NCBI GenBank assembly: GCA_963736445.1
Contig: CAVTOY010000011.1
Location: forward strand, 1-64,000
DNA length: 64,000 nucleotides
Direction: 5' to 3'
Source: Thiosocius sp963736445
GTDB lineage: Bacteria; Pseudomonadota; Gammaproteobacteria; Chromatiales; Chromatiaceae
Below the pieces are notes generated by a model, which saw nothing but the letters and a program-made list of their open reading frames with translations, was not told the origin of the DNA and did not search any database. Numbering within the stretch: the stretch's first letter is position 1; each line of letters opens with the position of its first letter. Of the stretch, positions 52,667 to 62,289 are shown piece after piece. A program made the position numbers and the translations under genes.

Positions 52667-55108
52667 TCAGGTGCGATTTTCGAGGTTTTGCAGGGCACGC
52701 CGCAGGGACGACTCGACGTAAGACGTGCCGGTGGCATGCAGTACGTGCGCGCCCTCCTTGTCGAAACGATTGGCGAGCTCTCGCAGCGGCATGACCAGCG
52801 CCTTGGCGCCCGCCTGATCGACGAACAGGAATCGCTCGGTCTTCGGGTTGAACCAGGAGAGCTTGACGACCTGATCCGCATCTTCGCCCTCACTATGAAA
52901 GGTCACCCAGCTGCCGGGCGGCAGCTGCGGCAGGCGCTTGAGCAGCGACTTGCCGTCCTTGGAGAGCTTGATCTTTGCTGGCGGAATGGCGGATGTCGCG
53001 GCCGGCGCGCTGGCGACATGCGGGATGTCGGTCAGCACGATCTCCTCATCCGGCGAAAACAGCTCGAAGAGCTGTTGCACTTTGCTTTCGTAATGCGGGA
53101 TGGCGTCGCCGAGCCGCTGTCCCAGCTCATCATGCAGGGCCTGTAGGTCGCCATCGTCCGGCCGGGTGCCGGTGGCCAGGCCATCGATGAAGGTGCGCAG
53201 TCGCCTACCCAGCTCCTGGGCGCCCTGCCAGTTGGGGGTGTTGATGTTGCCGTTGCTGCGCAGGTAGAGCAGTGTCAAGTAATCGGTCCAGGGACCGGTC
53301 ATGAAATCCTGATAGCGCTGCGGCGCCGCTGCCGCTGTCAGGAAAGCCTGCGCAATCTGGCCCGCCATCTCGCGCGCCTCTTCCAGCCGCGCCTTGCCTT
53401 TTTCCGTCTCCAGCGTGCGGACTTCGCGCGTCTGCTGACGCTCGGACAGCAGTTGGATATCGGCCGACAGCTCGGCCTCGAGTTGCTCGAACAGCTGCGC
53501 GGAATACTCCCCGGTGTGTGAAATGGAATCGACCACCCACTGCAGTTTGGGATACATGCCACGGGTGAGGTCGCGCTCGTCCACCCAGCGCAACCCCGCC
53601 TCGACCATCTTGTCGAACAGGCGCCGCGCCGGGTGATCCGGATGCCTCAGGAAGCTGCGGTCGCGCACCGCCAGTTTGAGGTAAGGTGTGTGCAGATGGC
53701 TGAGCAGGGCCTTGACGGTATTGGCCAGGCGGTCGTCGTTGAGCATGGCCTCGAACAGCATCCCGACGATGTCAATAGTGTCTTCATCGACATGACTGAG
53801 CTTGTCGTCGCCGACCATCTCCTTGATCCGCTCGCGCTGCGTCGACAGGGCCCTGCGCAGCCTTTCGAGCAGTGTCCTGGAGACGACGACCTGGCGCACA
53901 CCGGTCTCACGCACGCCGGTCTCGGGGAGTGCAGCAAATTGCTGGATCTGTGGGCTATCGATAACCGCCGCCACCGCGACGGGCGGCGCGGGCGATACCG
54001 GGTCGGGACGCAGAGTGGTGGTGCCATCGGGGTTTTGACGCATGCGGCGCGCCGTCAGGAGTTCGCGTATCCGGCCCAGCAATTGATCACCGAGCTCCAG
54101 GCCGCTGTCGCCCGCGAGATCTGCGGTCCCCGCCGCTCCACCGTACCCTGCGTCCCGCGCTCCACCCTGTCCCTCTGTGGCAGTTGCTTGGCTTCCTGTT
54201 CCTACCCCGGCCGCCCTACCCTGCGCCGCCCCGGCAGGGTGCGGCGCACCGCCCGTGGTAGCACTGCCCCGGTGGCCCGCTGCGCCACCCGAGGTGTGGC
54301 CGCCGCCGGCGTATCTCGCGCCGTCAGACCCCGACCGAGCATGCCCCCTGACGCCCTGTGTTGACGCACCTGCCGCGGCCTGGGCATGGCCGATGAAACC
54401 ACCGAAACCGGGGGCGCCGGCTGCGGCGCTGCCCGTCGGCTGCGCCTTACTGGGTCTGGCCTGGCCCGGCTTGATCTTCACTTGGTACTTGAGATTCGGC
54501 AGGATGCCGGCCTGACGCAGCGATTCGTTCAGTTCTTCGTGCCAGGGCGGCGACTTGCGGACCACCTCGCGCTCGAACAGCGTGTAGATCGCCAGCAATA
54601 CCTCACGCTCAACATTCAGCACATGCGCTGAGCGTTCGAACACATCCACCAGTTGATGCGGCCCGGCGGGCACGTCGGCAAATTCCAAGGCCGGCCCACC
54701 GGTCACTACACCCAGGCGCTGCGCCAGGGCGTAATAGAGTTCCTGATGATTTTGTACCGCCTGGTCGGCGATGGTCTGCAGCGCCAGGCTGCGCTCATAG
54801 GCGTCTTTGCTGACCAGGCTCAAGACCTCCGCGCCCGGCGCGTCTTCGCGTTCGGCGGGACGCATGAACTTGAACAGATCGCGGAAGAGGTTCTCGTTGA
54901 ACAGCGATACGACCTGTTCCTGCTTCAACCACAACTCGCGTTTGCCCTCGAAGAAACGGACCTGGATCACGTTGCTCTCGGCCTTCTCGGCATACTCGAG
55001 CATTACCTCCCCAGCGGATTCGAAAAGGTCTTTCATCATGCCCTGCGCGGCAGGCACGATGTCTCCGCGCCAGGTCGTCAACAGGGCCTTTATTTGTTCC
55101 TTTCTCAC
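52667..55108 (-). CDS. DUF1631-family protein
   Basis: An ~813-residue cytoplasmic protein of the DUF1631 family, whose function is not established. The N-terminal part (GMMKDLFESAGEVMLEYAEK, SLFNENLFRDLFKFMRPAER) and the C-terminal half (LLSHLHTPYLKLAVRDRSFL, HPARRLFDKMVEAGLRWVDE) are well conserved. Between them is a Gly/Ala-rich low-complexity linker (~240-350). The end GKSLLKRLPQLPPGSWVTFH is PilZ-like in style. I chose a GTG at 55108 (MRKEQIKALLTTWRG); the open frame extends to 55309 but that tail has no similarity. Paired with the PilZ gene. Confidence 0.78.
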   Translation of the reverse strand: MRKEQIKALLTTWRGDIVPAAQGMMKDLFESAGEVMLEYAEKAESNVIQVRFFEGKRELWLKQEQVVSLFNENLFRDLFKFMRPAEREDAPGAEVLSLVSKDAYERSLALQTIADQAVQNHQELYYALAQRLGVVTGGPALEFADVPAGPHQLVDVFERSAHVLNVEREVLLAIYTLFEREVVRKSPPWHEELNESLRQAGILPNLKYQVKIKPGQARPSKAQPTGSAAAGAPGFGGFIGHAQAAAGASTQGVRGHARSGSDGARYAGGGHTSGGAAGHRGSATTGGAPHPAGAAQGRAAGVGTGSQATATEGQGGARDAGYGGAAGTADLAGDSGLELGDQLLGRIRELLTARRMRQNPDGTTTLRPDPVSPAPPVAVAAVIDSPQIQQFAALPETGVRETGVRQVVVSRTLLERLRRALSTQRERIKEMVGDDKLSHVDEDTIDIVGMLFEAMLNDDRLANTVKALLSHLHTPYLKLAVRDRSFLRHPDHPARRLFDKMVEAGLRWVDERDLTRGMYPKLQWVVDSISHTGEYSAQLFEQLEAELSADIQLLSERQQTREVRTLETEKGKARLEEAREMAGQIAQAFLTAAAAPQRYQDFMTGPWTDYLTLLYLRSNGNINTPNWQGAQELGRRLRTFIDGLATGTRPDDGDLQALHDELGQRLGDAIPHYESKVQQLFELFSPDEEIVLTDIPHVASAPAATSAIPPAKIKLSKDGKSLLKRLPQLPPGSWVTFHSEGEDADQVVKLSWFNPKTERFLFVDQAGAKALVMPLRELANRFDKEGAHVLHATGTSYVESSLRRALQNLENRT

Positions 55109-55535
55109 GGATTGCGTTGGATCCGAATCACTGCGACAAGTGTAACGATGACAATTTAAAGGGCTGTCGTCCAGAAGCAAACAGGTTGCAGGGTCGGGAC
55201 AGATCGGACGGCACCGTGTGAGAGAAATCGCATTGGAACTCGCACCCTGAGATTGGGAAGCAGACTCTGCACTGTACCCAGGCCAGGACGTTTGGCCTTC
55301 ATCAATCATCGGCCGACATCAGGCGCACCTGAACAGGCAATAGAAGTGGTCAGGCCCTTCGGCTACACAACATAGACTCCTTAATCGCCAGAACCTTTTT
55401 ACAAAGGGAGTAGAAGTAGGCTTCTAGGAAGCTAATTTCATTTAAAAAACAGCGTTTTACAAGTTTGGCCCTTTAGTTGCTCGGGATGGTCAAGTAGCCA
55501 GTCTTCGCCGTAACGCAGTACAGAGACAATCTCAC
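55109..55535. other. Intergenic region with A+T-rich promoter area
   Basis: No gene is recognised. The part 55380-55460 is unusually A+T-rich (TTTCATTTAAAAAACAGC) and probably carries promoters for the divergent neighbours. No repeat is seen. Confidence 0.35.
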
Positions 55536-56125
55536 GTGAAGAAGCACCCTCCCCCGCAGAAACCACGCCCCGTGATATGGCTTGGCCTACTGCTGCCTAT
55601 CATACTCAGCCAGACGGTCTCCTCAGGCCCTACTCTCGGTGACCCCATCCTCGGTGGGCGACTGCTCGTGAAAAACGATGGCCTCGTAACCGCAGAGTTT
55701 CTGGGGAGCGATGCGGGCTACTTCAATTCTCTGTATCTGGGCATCCCCGATACAGATGACCGTTTCGTTTTCGACCAATGGACACCGCTGAATCAGGAAA
55801 CCATCAGCCTTGGGGAATTTTCCGCCGGAACGGACCTGATCTTTCGACTGAATGTGCGCAACACCGGATTGAGTTTCTTTACCGGCGACGCGAATCAAAC
55901 GACGATGGTCTCGCCCATGCGTTGGCGACGACCATCCTCGACGAAGCAGGCACCTACATCACGACGGTTGGCTTCGAAGACCTTCTCGGCGGGGGCGATC
56001 TGGATTTCAACGATTTCGAGTTTCGGTTGACCAACGTGATCGATCCGGTGCTTGTTGCCGCCCCGCCTGTGCTGGCGCTGGGTCTCTTGGGTCTCAGTTA
56101 TCAGCGCCGCCGGAATAGCGGCTGA
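55536..56125 (+). pseudogene. PEP-CTERM-like exported protein with one frameshift
   Basis: A GTG start and signal peptide (VIWLGLLLPIILSQTVSS) lead into VKNDGLVTAEFLGSDAGYFN and a beta domain ending FFTGDANQ. At ~55898 the match moves frame and continues DDGLAHALATTILDEAGTYI, then TTVGFEDLLGGGDLDFNDFE and a C-terminal helix PPVLALGLLGLSYQRRRNSG, like a PEP-CTERM anchor with its Arg-rich end. One missing A in the AAA run would restore one ~196-residue frame (DANQNDDGL). The DLDFNDFEF stretch matches DUF4114-type exported proteins. It is either a very recent pseudogene, a phase-variable gene or a sequence error. Confidence 0.7.
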
Positions 56126-56247
56126 GCTGGGTTGGGTCAACTCGCTGCAGAGCAGTCAATCGACCAGACGCTGGCTTTCAGCATAGCTGGCTATGCATGG
56201 GTGCAAAAAATGGGGTAGCCATCAATTACGAACCACCCGGTCTGCAT

Positions 56248-57417
56248 TTAGCCTACCTTGTCACTCGATTCCCCGAGGAAGGCATCGACATCACCAACCG
56301 GACTATTGCGCAACAGATAGACCCTGAGATTTGTCCGCCGCGAAACATGACCGTTCAGGCTGACCCGCACCGGCTCACGATCGAGAATACCCAAACGCCG
56401 GCTGAGACAGTCAGCACGCCAACGTTTGTTGGCCTTTTTTGCGCGCTCTTCCAGCACAATTCGGGTAAGCGCAAACTCGTCGATCGGCTGTTCGTTAAAG
56501 ACCCGCGTGATGATTTCGCTGCGGGCCTTTTCGAATCCACCTTGCTGAACGCCCATGTCATATAGCGCGGCCAGACAACGCAGGTTGTTTACTGCGACCG
56601 GGGAGATACCCTTCATGAAGGAGAGCGTTGACAGCAGTACCTTGCCATATTTGTCATAGGCGTAGCGCAGCATCACCCCGCGAAACACCTCCTCCCGCCC
56701 GACTGCCTGGAGATAACCCTTCCAGGGTCGGGACAATCCGTGCTTCGAACTGCCAGTGCTCAAGCCATCGGCCCAACGGACTGCCTTGGCGCGTGATCCG
56801 TCCAGAACCTTCCAAAAGGCATGATAGTCTGGGTCGTTATCTTTAAAGCAGATCCTGAGAAGGGGCCCATTCTCGCCGCGAAAACGACGAAACAGTTCCT
56901 GCAAGGTACCTGATCCCAGGTTGCACTGTATCGGACCGAACGAGAGACCCGCCCCATCGAAATTGCCAGTCACCTGCTGATACGGATCACCGCTGGTCTC
57001 GTATGCGGCAGTGACTTGCATACCGCAATCAAAGGCAGTCTCCGGCTTGATGGGCGGCATGGCGGCCGAGTCCAGTATCTCGAGGTACAAATCACCGCTG
57101 GCCGCTGCTACCCGGCTGACATACTTGTCCCGTTTGAGCTCACGCCCGGCCTTGGCAAGTCCCTCGGCATCGGCGCTACCGACGACGATACACCTTCCCT
57201 TCGCCCCTGGATTGAGAGAGGTCGCAGGTTCAAGTTGCTTGATAGTAATGGCCGTATCCATGCGATCTCGCAGTATTTGCAGTGCAGCAACCAGCTCGCG
57301 GTGTATATGAATTTTTCCCCCGCGGTCGAAGAACTCCTTGACCTTGAAATTGGGTGTTAAGCGGCTGTTGGCAGAGCCGTCAACGATAAAATCGTTGTCG
57401 TAAAGAATCTTTGCCAT
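56248..57417 (-). CDS. Peptidoglycan-hydrolase-like protein
   Basis: A 389-residue protein without a signal peptide. Residues ~20-60 (NFKVKEFFDRGGKIHIHREL, VAALQILRDRMD) resemble the start of peptidase-M15-type domains, but the metal-binding residues are not evident. From ~140 a lysozyme-superfamily-like domain appears: AAYETSGDPYQQVTGNFDGA, GLSFGPIQCNLGSGTLQELF, LAALYDMGVQQGGFEKARSE, with a possible catalytic Glu in YETSGD. Chitosanase- or muramidase-like activity is likely. AGGAG occurs upstream of the ATG at 57417. Export route unknown; it borders the TIR island. Confidence 0.6.
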   Translation of the reverse strand: MAKILYDNDFIVDGSANSRLTPNFKVKEFFDRGGKIHIHRELVAALQILRDRMDTAITIKQLEPATSLNPGAKGRCIVVGSADAEGLAKAGRELKRDKYVSRVAAASGDLYLEILDSAAMPPIKPETAFDCGMQVTAAYETSGDPYQQVTGNFDGAGLSFGPIQCNLGSGTLQELFRRFRGENGPLLRICFKDNDPDYHAFWKVLDGSRAKAVRWADGLSTGSSKHGLSRPWKGYLQAVGREEVFRGVMLRYAYDKYGKVLLSTLSFMKGISPVAVNNLRCLAALYDMGVQQGGFEKARSEIITRVFNEQPIDEFALTRIVLEERAKKANKRWRADCLSRRLGILDREPVRVSLNGHVSRRTNLRVYLLRNSPVGDVDAFLGESSDKVG

Positions 57418-57720
57418 CTTGTTCTCCTCGGAATTCCGTTCAAGTGTCCGACGACGACAACCGAAGACCTAAACCTGTTGAATTGGATTCAATATGAAAC
57501 CACCTTTTCATCTCAGCATGATCCAACCTGAACTTCTATTTGCTTGAAACCTTGAAGCAATGCATGACCGGCGTTGGTTCACGCGAAAACGCAAATCTGG
57601 GTCATCCCGGCATGCAAATCAAAAGTATACCTTGCACTGCTACAAAACATTCAGCGCTGCCGTGCGCAGCGGGTTAATATCTTAATCAGGTTTTCTCACA
57701 CGCAGGAATCACGCGCCAGG
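57418..57720. other. Intergenic region between divergent genes
   Basis: No gene is supported. It should hold promoters for the hydrolase (minus) and TIR (plus) genes. The upstream in-frame extension of the TIR gene here has no similarity. Confidence 0.35.
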
Positions 57721-58536
57721 ATGCCAGGGGTCTTTGTCAGCTATCGTCGGGATGACAGCCAGGGCTTTGCCGGCCGGCTTGCCGACGACCTCGACGAACT
57801 TCTCGGTGACGATCGGGTGTTTCGCGATATCGAGATCCCAATCGGCAGCGACTTCACCGACGTTCTGCACCGTGCCATCGCGGCCAGCGATGCGCTGCTA
57901 GTAGTGATCGGGCGGCACTGGACGGCACATTCGGTCGATGGTTTCGAATCTCGCCTGTTCGAGCCGACCGACTGGGTGCGCACTGAAATCGAGGCGGCGT
58001 TTGCGCAAGGCAAGCAAGTGATACCGGTGCTGGTCGGTGGTGCGCGTATGCCGGCTGCCAACGATCTGCCAGACAGCATCCGCCATCTCGCCCAGCTGCA
58101 GGCGGCGGAGCTCAGCGACCGGCACTGGGACGACGAGATCGACGAACTGGCCGATCGCCTGCGCACTCTGTGCCCCTCGCTGGCCAACGACCGGCCGGCG
58201 TCTGATCGCGCGGAGTCACCGGCCGAGGTTTTGCGCCAGCTGGGCGAACGTTTTCTCGACGAGGTGGCGTCGCGTCGCCGTCCGCGCGTGGAGCCCGCTT
58301 ACAGCCAGCGCCTGTTCGGCTCAATCGGGCGCAGCCTGCGGAAGCTGGCCGGTATGGCGCTGGTCCTGACGCTGATCTATTTCGGCATTCGCCTGTTTGG
58401 CGATCAGTCGATGCTCAGCACCCTCGATGCGTTCGAGGCGCGCCTGCAGATCGGCTGGGAGCGCCTGCAGCACTACCTGCAGCGAGTGCAAACAGCGGGT
58501 GCGATCTCCTCGCTGGTTCTATCATTCAGAGCATGA
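57721..58536 (+). CDS. TIR-domain protein with membrane helix
   Basis: A 271-residue protein. The TIR domain spans ~1-155: MPGVFVSYRRDDSQGFAGRL, DDRVFRDIEIPIGSDF, LLVVIGRHWTA, and DWVRTEIEAAFAQGKQVIPV, whose Glu is at the position of the NADase catalytic residue. A membrane helix follows at ~208-226 (LAGMALVLTLIYFGIRLF), then a short amphipathic tail. TIR domains act in protein contacts or cleave NAD+; many bacterial ones belong to anti-phage systems. The ATG at 57721 starts the conserved domain. First plus-strand gene of the right-end island. Confidence 0.85.
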   Translation: MPGVFVSYRRDDSQGFAGRLADDLDELLGDDRVFRDIEIPIGSDFTDVLHRAIAASDALLVVIGRHWTAHSVDGFESRLFEPTDWVRTEIEAAFAQGKQVIPVLVGGARMPAANDLPDSIRHLAQLQAAELSDRHWDDEIDELADRLRTLCPSLANDRPASDRAESPAEVLRQLGERFLDEVASRRRPRVEPAYSQRLFGSIGRSLRKLAGMALVLTLIYFGIRLFGDQSMLSTLDAFEARLQIGWERLQHYLQRVQTAGAISSLVLSFRA

Positions 58537-58908
58537 TTGAATCGGATTCCCTGTCCGCACCTAATCCCCATGCGCTCGGCGCGATGCTGTTGACCGAGTT
58601 TGCGCCGGTACTGGTCACGCGCCGGTTCTGTCGCAAACACTGCAGGGAGCCTAGCCTCAATCACCTGACGCCGCCGGTCGAAGACTATTTTGGGCGAGAG
58701 TCGATTGGGTCGCGCGAAAAAGAAGAAAGCTAAAGAACGGAAACTGACGCAAAACTTGGTCGTCCCTAATAACTACGCGCACGTTGCCGTCGCCACTGAA
58801 CTTCAGGCACACTCGTGGTCGCAAGGCTACAGGCGGAAACCACTTTGAACCGACGGGCCCTCGATCAAGCTGCGCACCCTGCCCCGACGTCGCTGCAAAG
58901 GTGAGGCA
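58537..58908. other. Intergenic region after TIR gene
   Basis: A 66-codon frame (58533-58733, MIESDSLSAPNPHALGAMLL) starts in an ATGA overlap with the TIR stop. It has no resemblance and no ribosome site, so I leave it uncalled. Nothing else is recognised. Confidence 0.3.
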
Positions 58909-60807
58909 ATGAAAACGTTTCTGCGTGGTTTGCAGGTTTTATCGGGATTGAGTGATCAGGAAATCGACCTACTGGCGCGAGCGGCACAAGAACGGCATTT
59001 TCGCACCGGCGAACGGATCATACTCAAGGACGAACCCGGAAGATCGGCGTACATACTCAAAGACGGAACGGCCGAGGCAGTCATCGAGAAACGCAACGCC
59101 GAGCCGATGCGTCTGTCGATGATCCATGCGGGTGAGATGTTTGGCGAATTGGCGCTGTTTGACGATGCGCCGCGATCGGCGACTGTTGTCGCGACTACCG
59201 ATTGCGATGTGGTCGAGATCCGTCGCGATGCCTTCGTCCAGGAAATCGCGCAGAACCCGGCAATGGCGCTCAAGCTGCTGTCGCTGCTGGCACAGCGATT
59301 GCGCCGTGCAGAGAGCGTCATCAGTGATTTCTCCGACCGCATCTATGGCGACGTCCTGCCGCGTCTGCAGGACGCGGTATCGGCGCAGCTGGACTCGGCC
59401 AAGATCATCTGCGAAGAATCCAGAAAGCGTGCCGAGTCAACGATTGAGCACGCCAGGCGCCTGCAGGAAACGACGGACCAGCATTGGACCACGCTGAGCC
59501 GGATCGGCACCGTGGTCGGCCTGCTGGTGCTAGCGGGTGGCGCATTGACGGCTTTTCTCGGATTGAATCGGGTCGAGTTCGTTGCTCAACAGGCCGTGGA
59601 CGAGGCGGTCGAGCCGCTGGCGGGTTTTGTTGGTCAGATCGAGCGAAGCAAAGCGGCGTATGAGACGTTGCAGACCGAGACGGCGAAGTTTTTCAGCGAC
59701 GCCAGGGAGAAGCTCGAACGTGATGTGAAGGATCTTGAGGTGATGCGGCAAACCGCGCTCGAACTCGACAAAATGCGCCGCGACCTGCAGTTGGATGGCG
59801 GCCCGGACGCCAGTCTGCCGAAACGGGTGACGGGCGAAATGGCACGGGACTTTATCGCGGCCCGTCGCAACCTGATCGATCAATACTTCAAACAGCCGAC
59901 CCGCTGGGAACCGGAGATTCTGATCGAGGCGCTCGATCTGTTGAAAGAGGCACTTGATCGCCGTTTCATGACGTTAAAGCAAGAACAATGGGCGTACGTT
60001 GTCGACACGGTGATTCAGGCTTTGAGGAATCCTCCCGATCATTGGCGCCTCCGGGTGAAGTTGCGCGAAGTAACGGAAAAATTTTATGCCGCCATGGTGG
60101 CTTCCGGCTATCAGCGTGGTGTGCGGGATATGATCGGGAGGATGCAGGCGCAGCTCGAGAAAGGCGAGTTGGGGGCGCAAGCGTCAAGTCTGACGGCAAC
60201 GATCCTGGCCAGGTTCCGGTTTGACTCGAAGTCCGTGAAGCTCGAGCTGAGCGCATTGCAGCAGAGTGGCTCCCGCTGGCGGGGCAGCGGGGCGGCGGTC
60301 GACCTGGTGGCACTCGGTGACAAGAGCGCATGGTCGACTCTCAGAACGGCCCTTGCCGGTCAATTCGTGACCGGTTCAACCGTTGACAGTGAGGAAGCAC
60401 GCGAGCGCCGCGTTGCGGCGGCCTTCCCGGCCGCTTATCAGATAGCCGAGCGGGCGACCCAGGGCGACCCCGGCGACCGTCGGCGTTTCAGCATCGAGAT
60501 ACTCGACCGGCAGTTGAATGCTGATCGGCTGGCAGCCCATCTCGATCCCTGGCCGAAAGATGCCCCGGTCGGAGCCGACCTTGTCGGCTACACAATTTTC
60601 CAGGGACTGATCCGCGACCCCGACAGCAGCAACCTTTTTTCCTGGCAGTATTCGTGTGATCTCGTCTGCGACCTGGGTTGCAGCGCGAATGAGGACACTG
60701 GCGGCGGGCAGTGGTGCGCGCCCTGTCTTGACGGCCTGAAGGATCAGTACATGCACGGCACCGAAGCACCCGTCCGGCTAAACCGGCCATGCGGTGAAGC
60801 ACCATGA
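58909..60807 (+). CDS. Cyclic-nucleotide-binding-domain membrane protein
   Basis: A 632-residue protein. Residues ~1-130 form a cNMP-binding domain: FRTGERIILKDEPGRSAYIL, MFGELALFDDAPRSATVVAT (phosphate-binding cassette: FGELALxxxxPRSAT with the canonical Arg). A membrane segment lies at ~200-220 (VVGLLVLAGGALTAFLGL), flanked by helices; a long helical region follows (KFFSDAREKLERDVKDLEVM). A C-terminal module near 580-625 carries a Cys cluster, CDLVCDLGC ... CAPC, possibly metal-binding. GGTGAGG precedes the ATG. Unlike the Crp genes it has no DNA-binding domain. It could be a cyclic-nucleotide-gated effector in the style of CBASS/Pycsar, but no cyclase is visible. Confidence 0.8.
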   Translation: MKTFLRGLQVLSGLSDQEIDLLARAAQERHFRTGERIILKDEPGRSAYILKDGTAEAVIEKRNAEPMRLSMIHAGEMFGELALFDDAPRSATVVATTDCDVVEIRRDAFVQEIAQNPAMALKLLSLLAQRLRRAESVISDFSDRIYGDVLPRLQDAVSAQLDSAKIICEESRKRAESTIEHARRLQETTDQHWTTLSRIGTVVGLLVLAGGALTAFLGLNRVEFVAQQAVDEAVEPLAGFVGQIERSKAAYETLQTETAKFFSDAREKLERDVKDLEVMRQTALELDKMRRDLQLDGGPDASLPKRVTGEMARDFIAARRNLIDQYFKQPTRWEPEILIEALDLLKEALDRRFMTLKQEQWAYVVDTVIQALRNPPDHWRLRVKLREVTEKFYAAMVASGYQRGVRDMIGRMQAQLEKGELGAQASSLTATILARFRFDSKSVKLELSALQQSGSRWRGSGAAVDLVALGDKSAWSTLRTALAGQFVTGSTVDSEEARERRVAAAFPAAYQIAERATQGDPGDRRRFSIEILDRQLNADRLAAHLDPWPKDAPVGADLVGYTIFQGLIRDPDSSNLFSWQYSCDLVCDLGCSANEDTGGGQWCAPCLDGLKDQYMHGTEAPVRLNRPCGEAP

Positions 60808-60934
60808 TACTGACGCCCGGGGACCCCACGCCCACACAACGGCCCGGTAGCCGCGTCCCGGCAGCTACCGTCTATGTTGCCGTCGAGCGAACAGGCAATT
60901 TCGCGCACGCACCGTCTGCGGTCGACCGCTTGAC

Positions 60935-60952
60935 CCGCTGACCAGCGGTTTT
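60935..60952 (+). terminator. Small hairpin with T-run
   Basis: CCGCT-GACC-AGCGG followed by TTTT, ~130 bp after the cNMP-binding gene. The five-pair stem with a T-run resembles a weak Rho-independent terminator. Apart from this, 60808-61147 shows no gene. Confidence 0.4.
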
Positions 60953-61147
60953 GATGGGCCCCGTCGGGAGGCCGGTTACGAAACGGATGCAGCCCGTGCC
61001 GAAAGCGCTGATTTGCAACACAGCGGTGCGAGTTGACCCTAAGAATGCTGCCATGCAAAGGGTGCTATATTTTTTTCATCAGACATCTACGTCTGCGACA
61101 ACAACCGAGGTCGATCGGCCCTCGTGGCCGGTCGGGAATGCGCTGCG

Positions 61148-61876
61148 ATGGATGACATCTTTCTGAGTTACTCGAGAAAAGACCACACCAGCGCCGAAAA
61201 ATTGAAGCAGCGCATCGAGGGTCTCGGCTATACCGTATGGATGGACACCGAAGACATCCGCGGTGGCGACCTGTGGCGTCGGCAGATCGTGGAGGGTATC
61301 GAGCAATGCCGTCTTTACATCATCCTACTCAGCGCGCACTCGATCGAGTCCGACAATGTCCGTCGCGAACTGGATCTGGCGCGAGCGAAGCGCGTACCGA
61401 TTCTGCCCGTATCTGCGCATCCAGCGCCGCCGGGGTTGTCGCGTGAAATCGAGTATCAGCTGGTTGGCCTGCAAATGGTCGAAGAAAACCTGTTCGAAAA
61501 CGAGCAGAGGGCCGAGGCACTTTTGGACGGTCTGGCCCTGGCGCCGCATACCGCTTTCATGCCGGCCTTCCTGGCGGCCTATCTGCAGCCCGACCGCGGC
61601 CCCGCGATTCCTTTGTTTGGCGAGCGTCAGACCGTCGGCCGAGGTCGGCAGGCGGACGTCGACCTGTCGGATCTCGACCGCGATCGATTTGTCTCCAAGC
61701 AGCATGCCGAGCTGCAGTGCCGTGATGGTGTCTGGAAGCTGATCACAAGTGAGAGGGCCAGCAACCCGACACTCGTGAACGGCAAGGCGTATCCGAAGGG
61801 CACTGAAATCGATCTGAAAAATGGTGACCAGATAACGTTCGCGAACGTCACCCTTCGGTTCGTGCAGGAAGGGTAG
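61148..61876 (+). CDS. TIR-FHA two-domain protein
   Basis: A 242-residue protein joining a TIR domain (~1-130: MDDIFLSYSRKDHTSAEKLK, WMDTEDIRGGDLWRRQIVEG, NVRRELDLARAKRVPILPVS with the candidate catalytic Glu in RREL) to an FHA domain (~150-242: TVGRGRQADVDLSDLDRDRF, SKQHAELQ, NPTLVNGK). The FHA carries the GR, SxxH and N residues that bind phosphothreonine, so recruitment to a phosphorylated partner is likely; no kinase gene is seen here. The start at 61148 was preferred to a GTG at 61124. Lies 340 bp after the cNMP gene. Confidence 0.85.
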   Translation: MDDIFLSYSRKDHTSAEKLKQRIEGLGYTVWMDTEDIRGGDLWRRQIVEGIEQCRLYIILLSAHSIESDNVRRELDLARAKRVPILPVSAHPAPPGLSREIEYQLVGLQMVEENLFENEQRAEALLDGLALAPHTAFMPAFLAAYLQPDRGPAIPLFGERQTVGRGRQADVDLSDLDRDRFVSKQHAELQCRDGVWKLITSERASNPTLVNGKAYPKGTEIDLKNGDQITFANVTLRFVQEG

Positions 61877-62289
61877 CCCGGCTTTGTTGCTGACCATCAG
61901 GCGGGCTGGTGCCGACGAGGCCGACTGCACATCTCGGCGATGGTTTGGCTGAGTGGTCAACGGCTTCCCGGCCGAGCCAAGTCGCGACGCGCTTGGCCTC
62001 CGATGCGTTGGCCGCGAGATGCGGGGCCGTGTAACAGAGGAAGACTCGTTCCATAAAATGCTATCGCGGTCTGGGAGAAAGAAGGACGATGAAACCGGGA
62101 CTGACGGCGTGCCGGCCTATTGAAGCATGGTTTGCATTCTGCTCAAATCTCCAAGACTAGTGGCCGACACACCACCCCGAGACGCAGCTCGCGGGCTGCA
62201 CGTACACCGCGCGGTGATCCCTGTGGCCCTGCTGAACAGGCGGCGCATCGTAGCGCCCTTTGCCCATCCCACGCCTGAGGGAATACCCG
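61877..62289. other. Intergenic region after TIR-FHA gene
   Basis: No gene is supported. A minus-strand frame starting MERVFLCYTAPHLAANASEA (62054) has no ribosome site and no recognised family; it may be a remnant. Confidence 0.3.

Noticed and set aside
58533..58733. 66-codon frame overlapping the TIR stop by ATGA
   Set aside because: The overlap is suggestive, but the protein has no motif and composition is poor; not enough to call a gene.
57721..61876. Complete CBASS, Pycsar or Thoeris system
   Set aside because: No CD-NTase, nucleotide cyclase, ThsA-like NADase or cap genes are seen within the window, so none of these named systems can be claimed.
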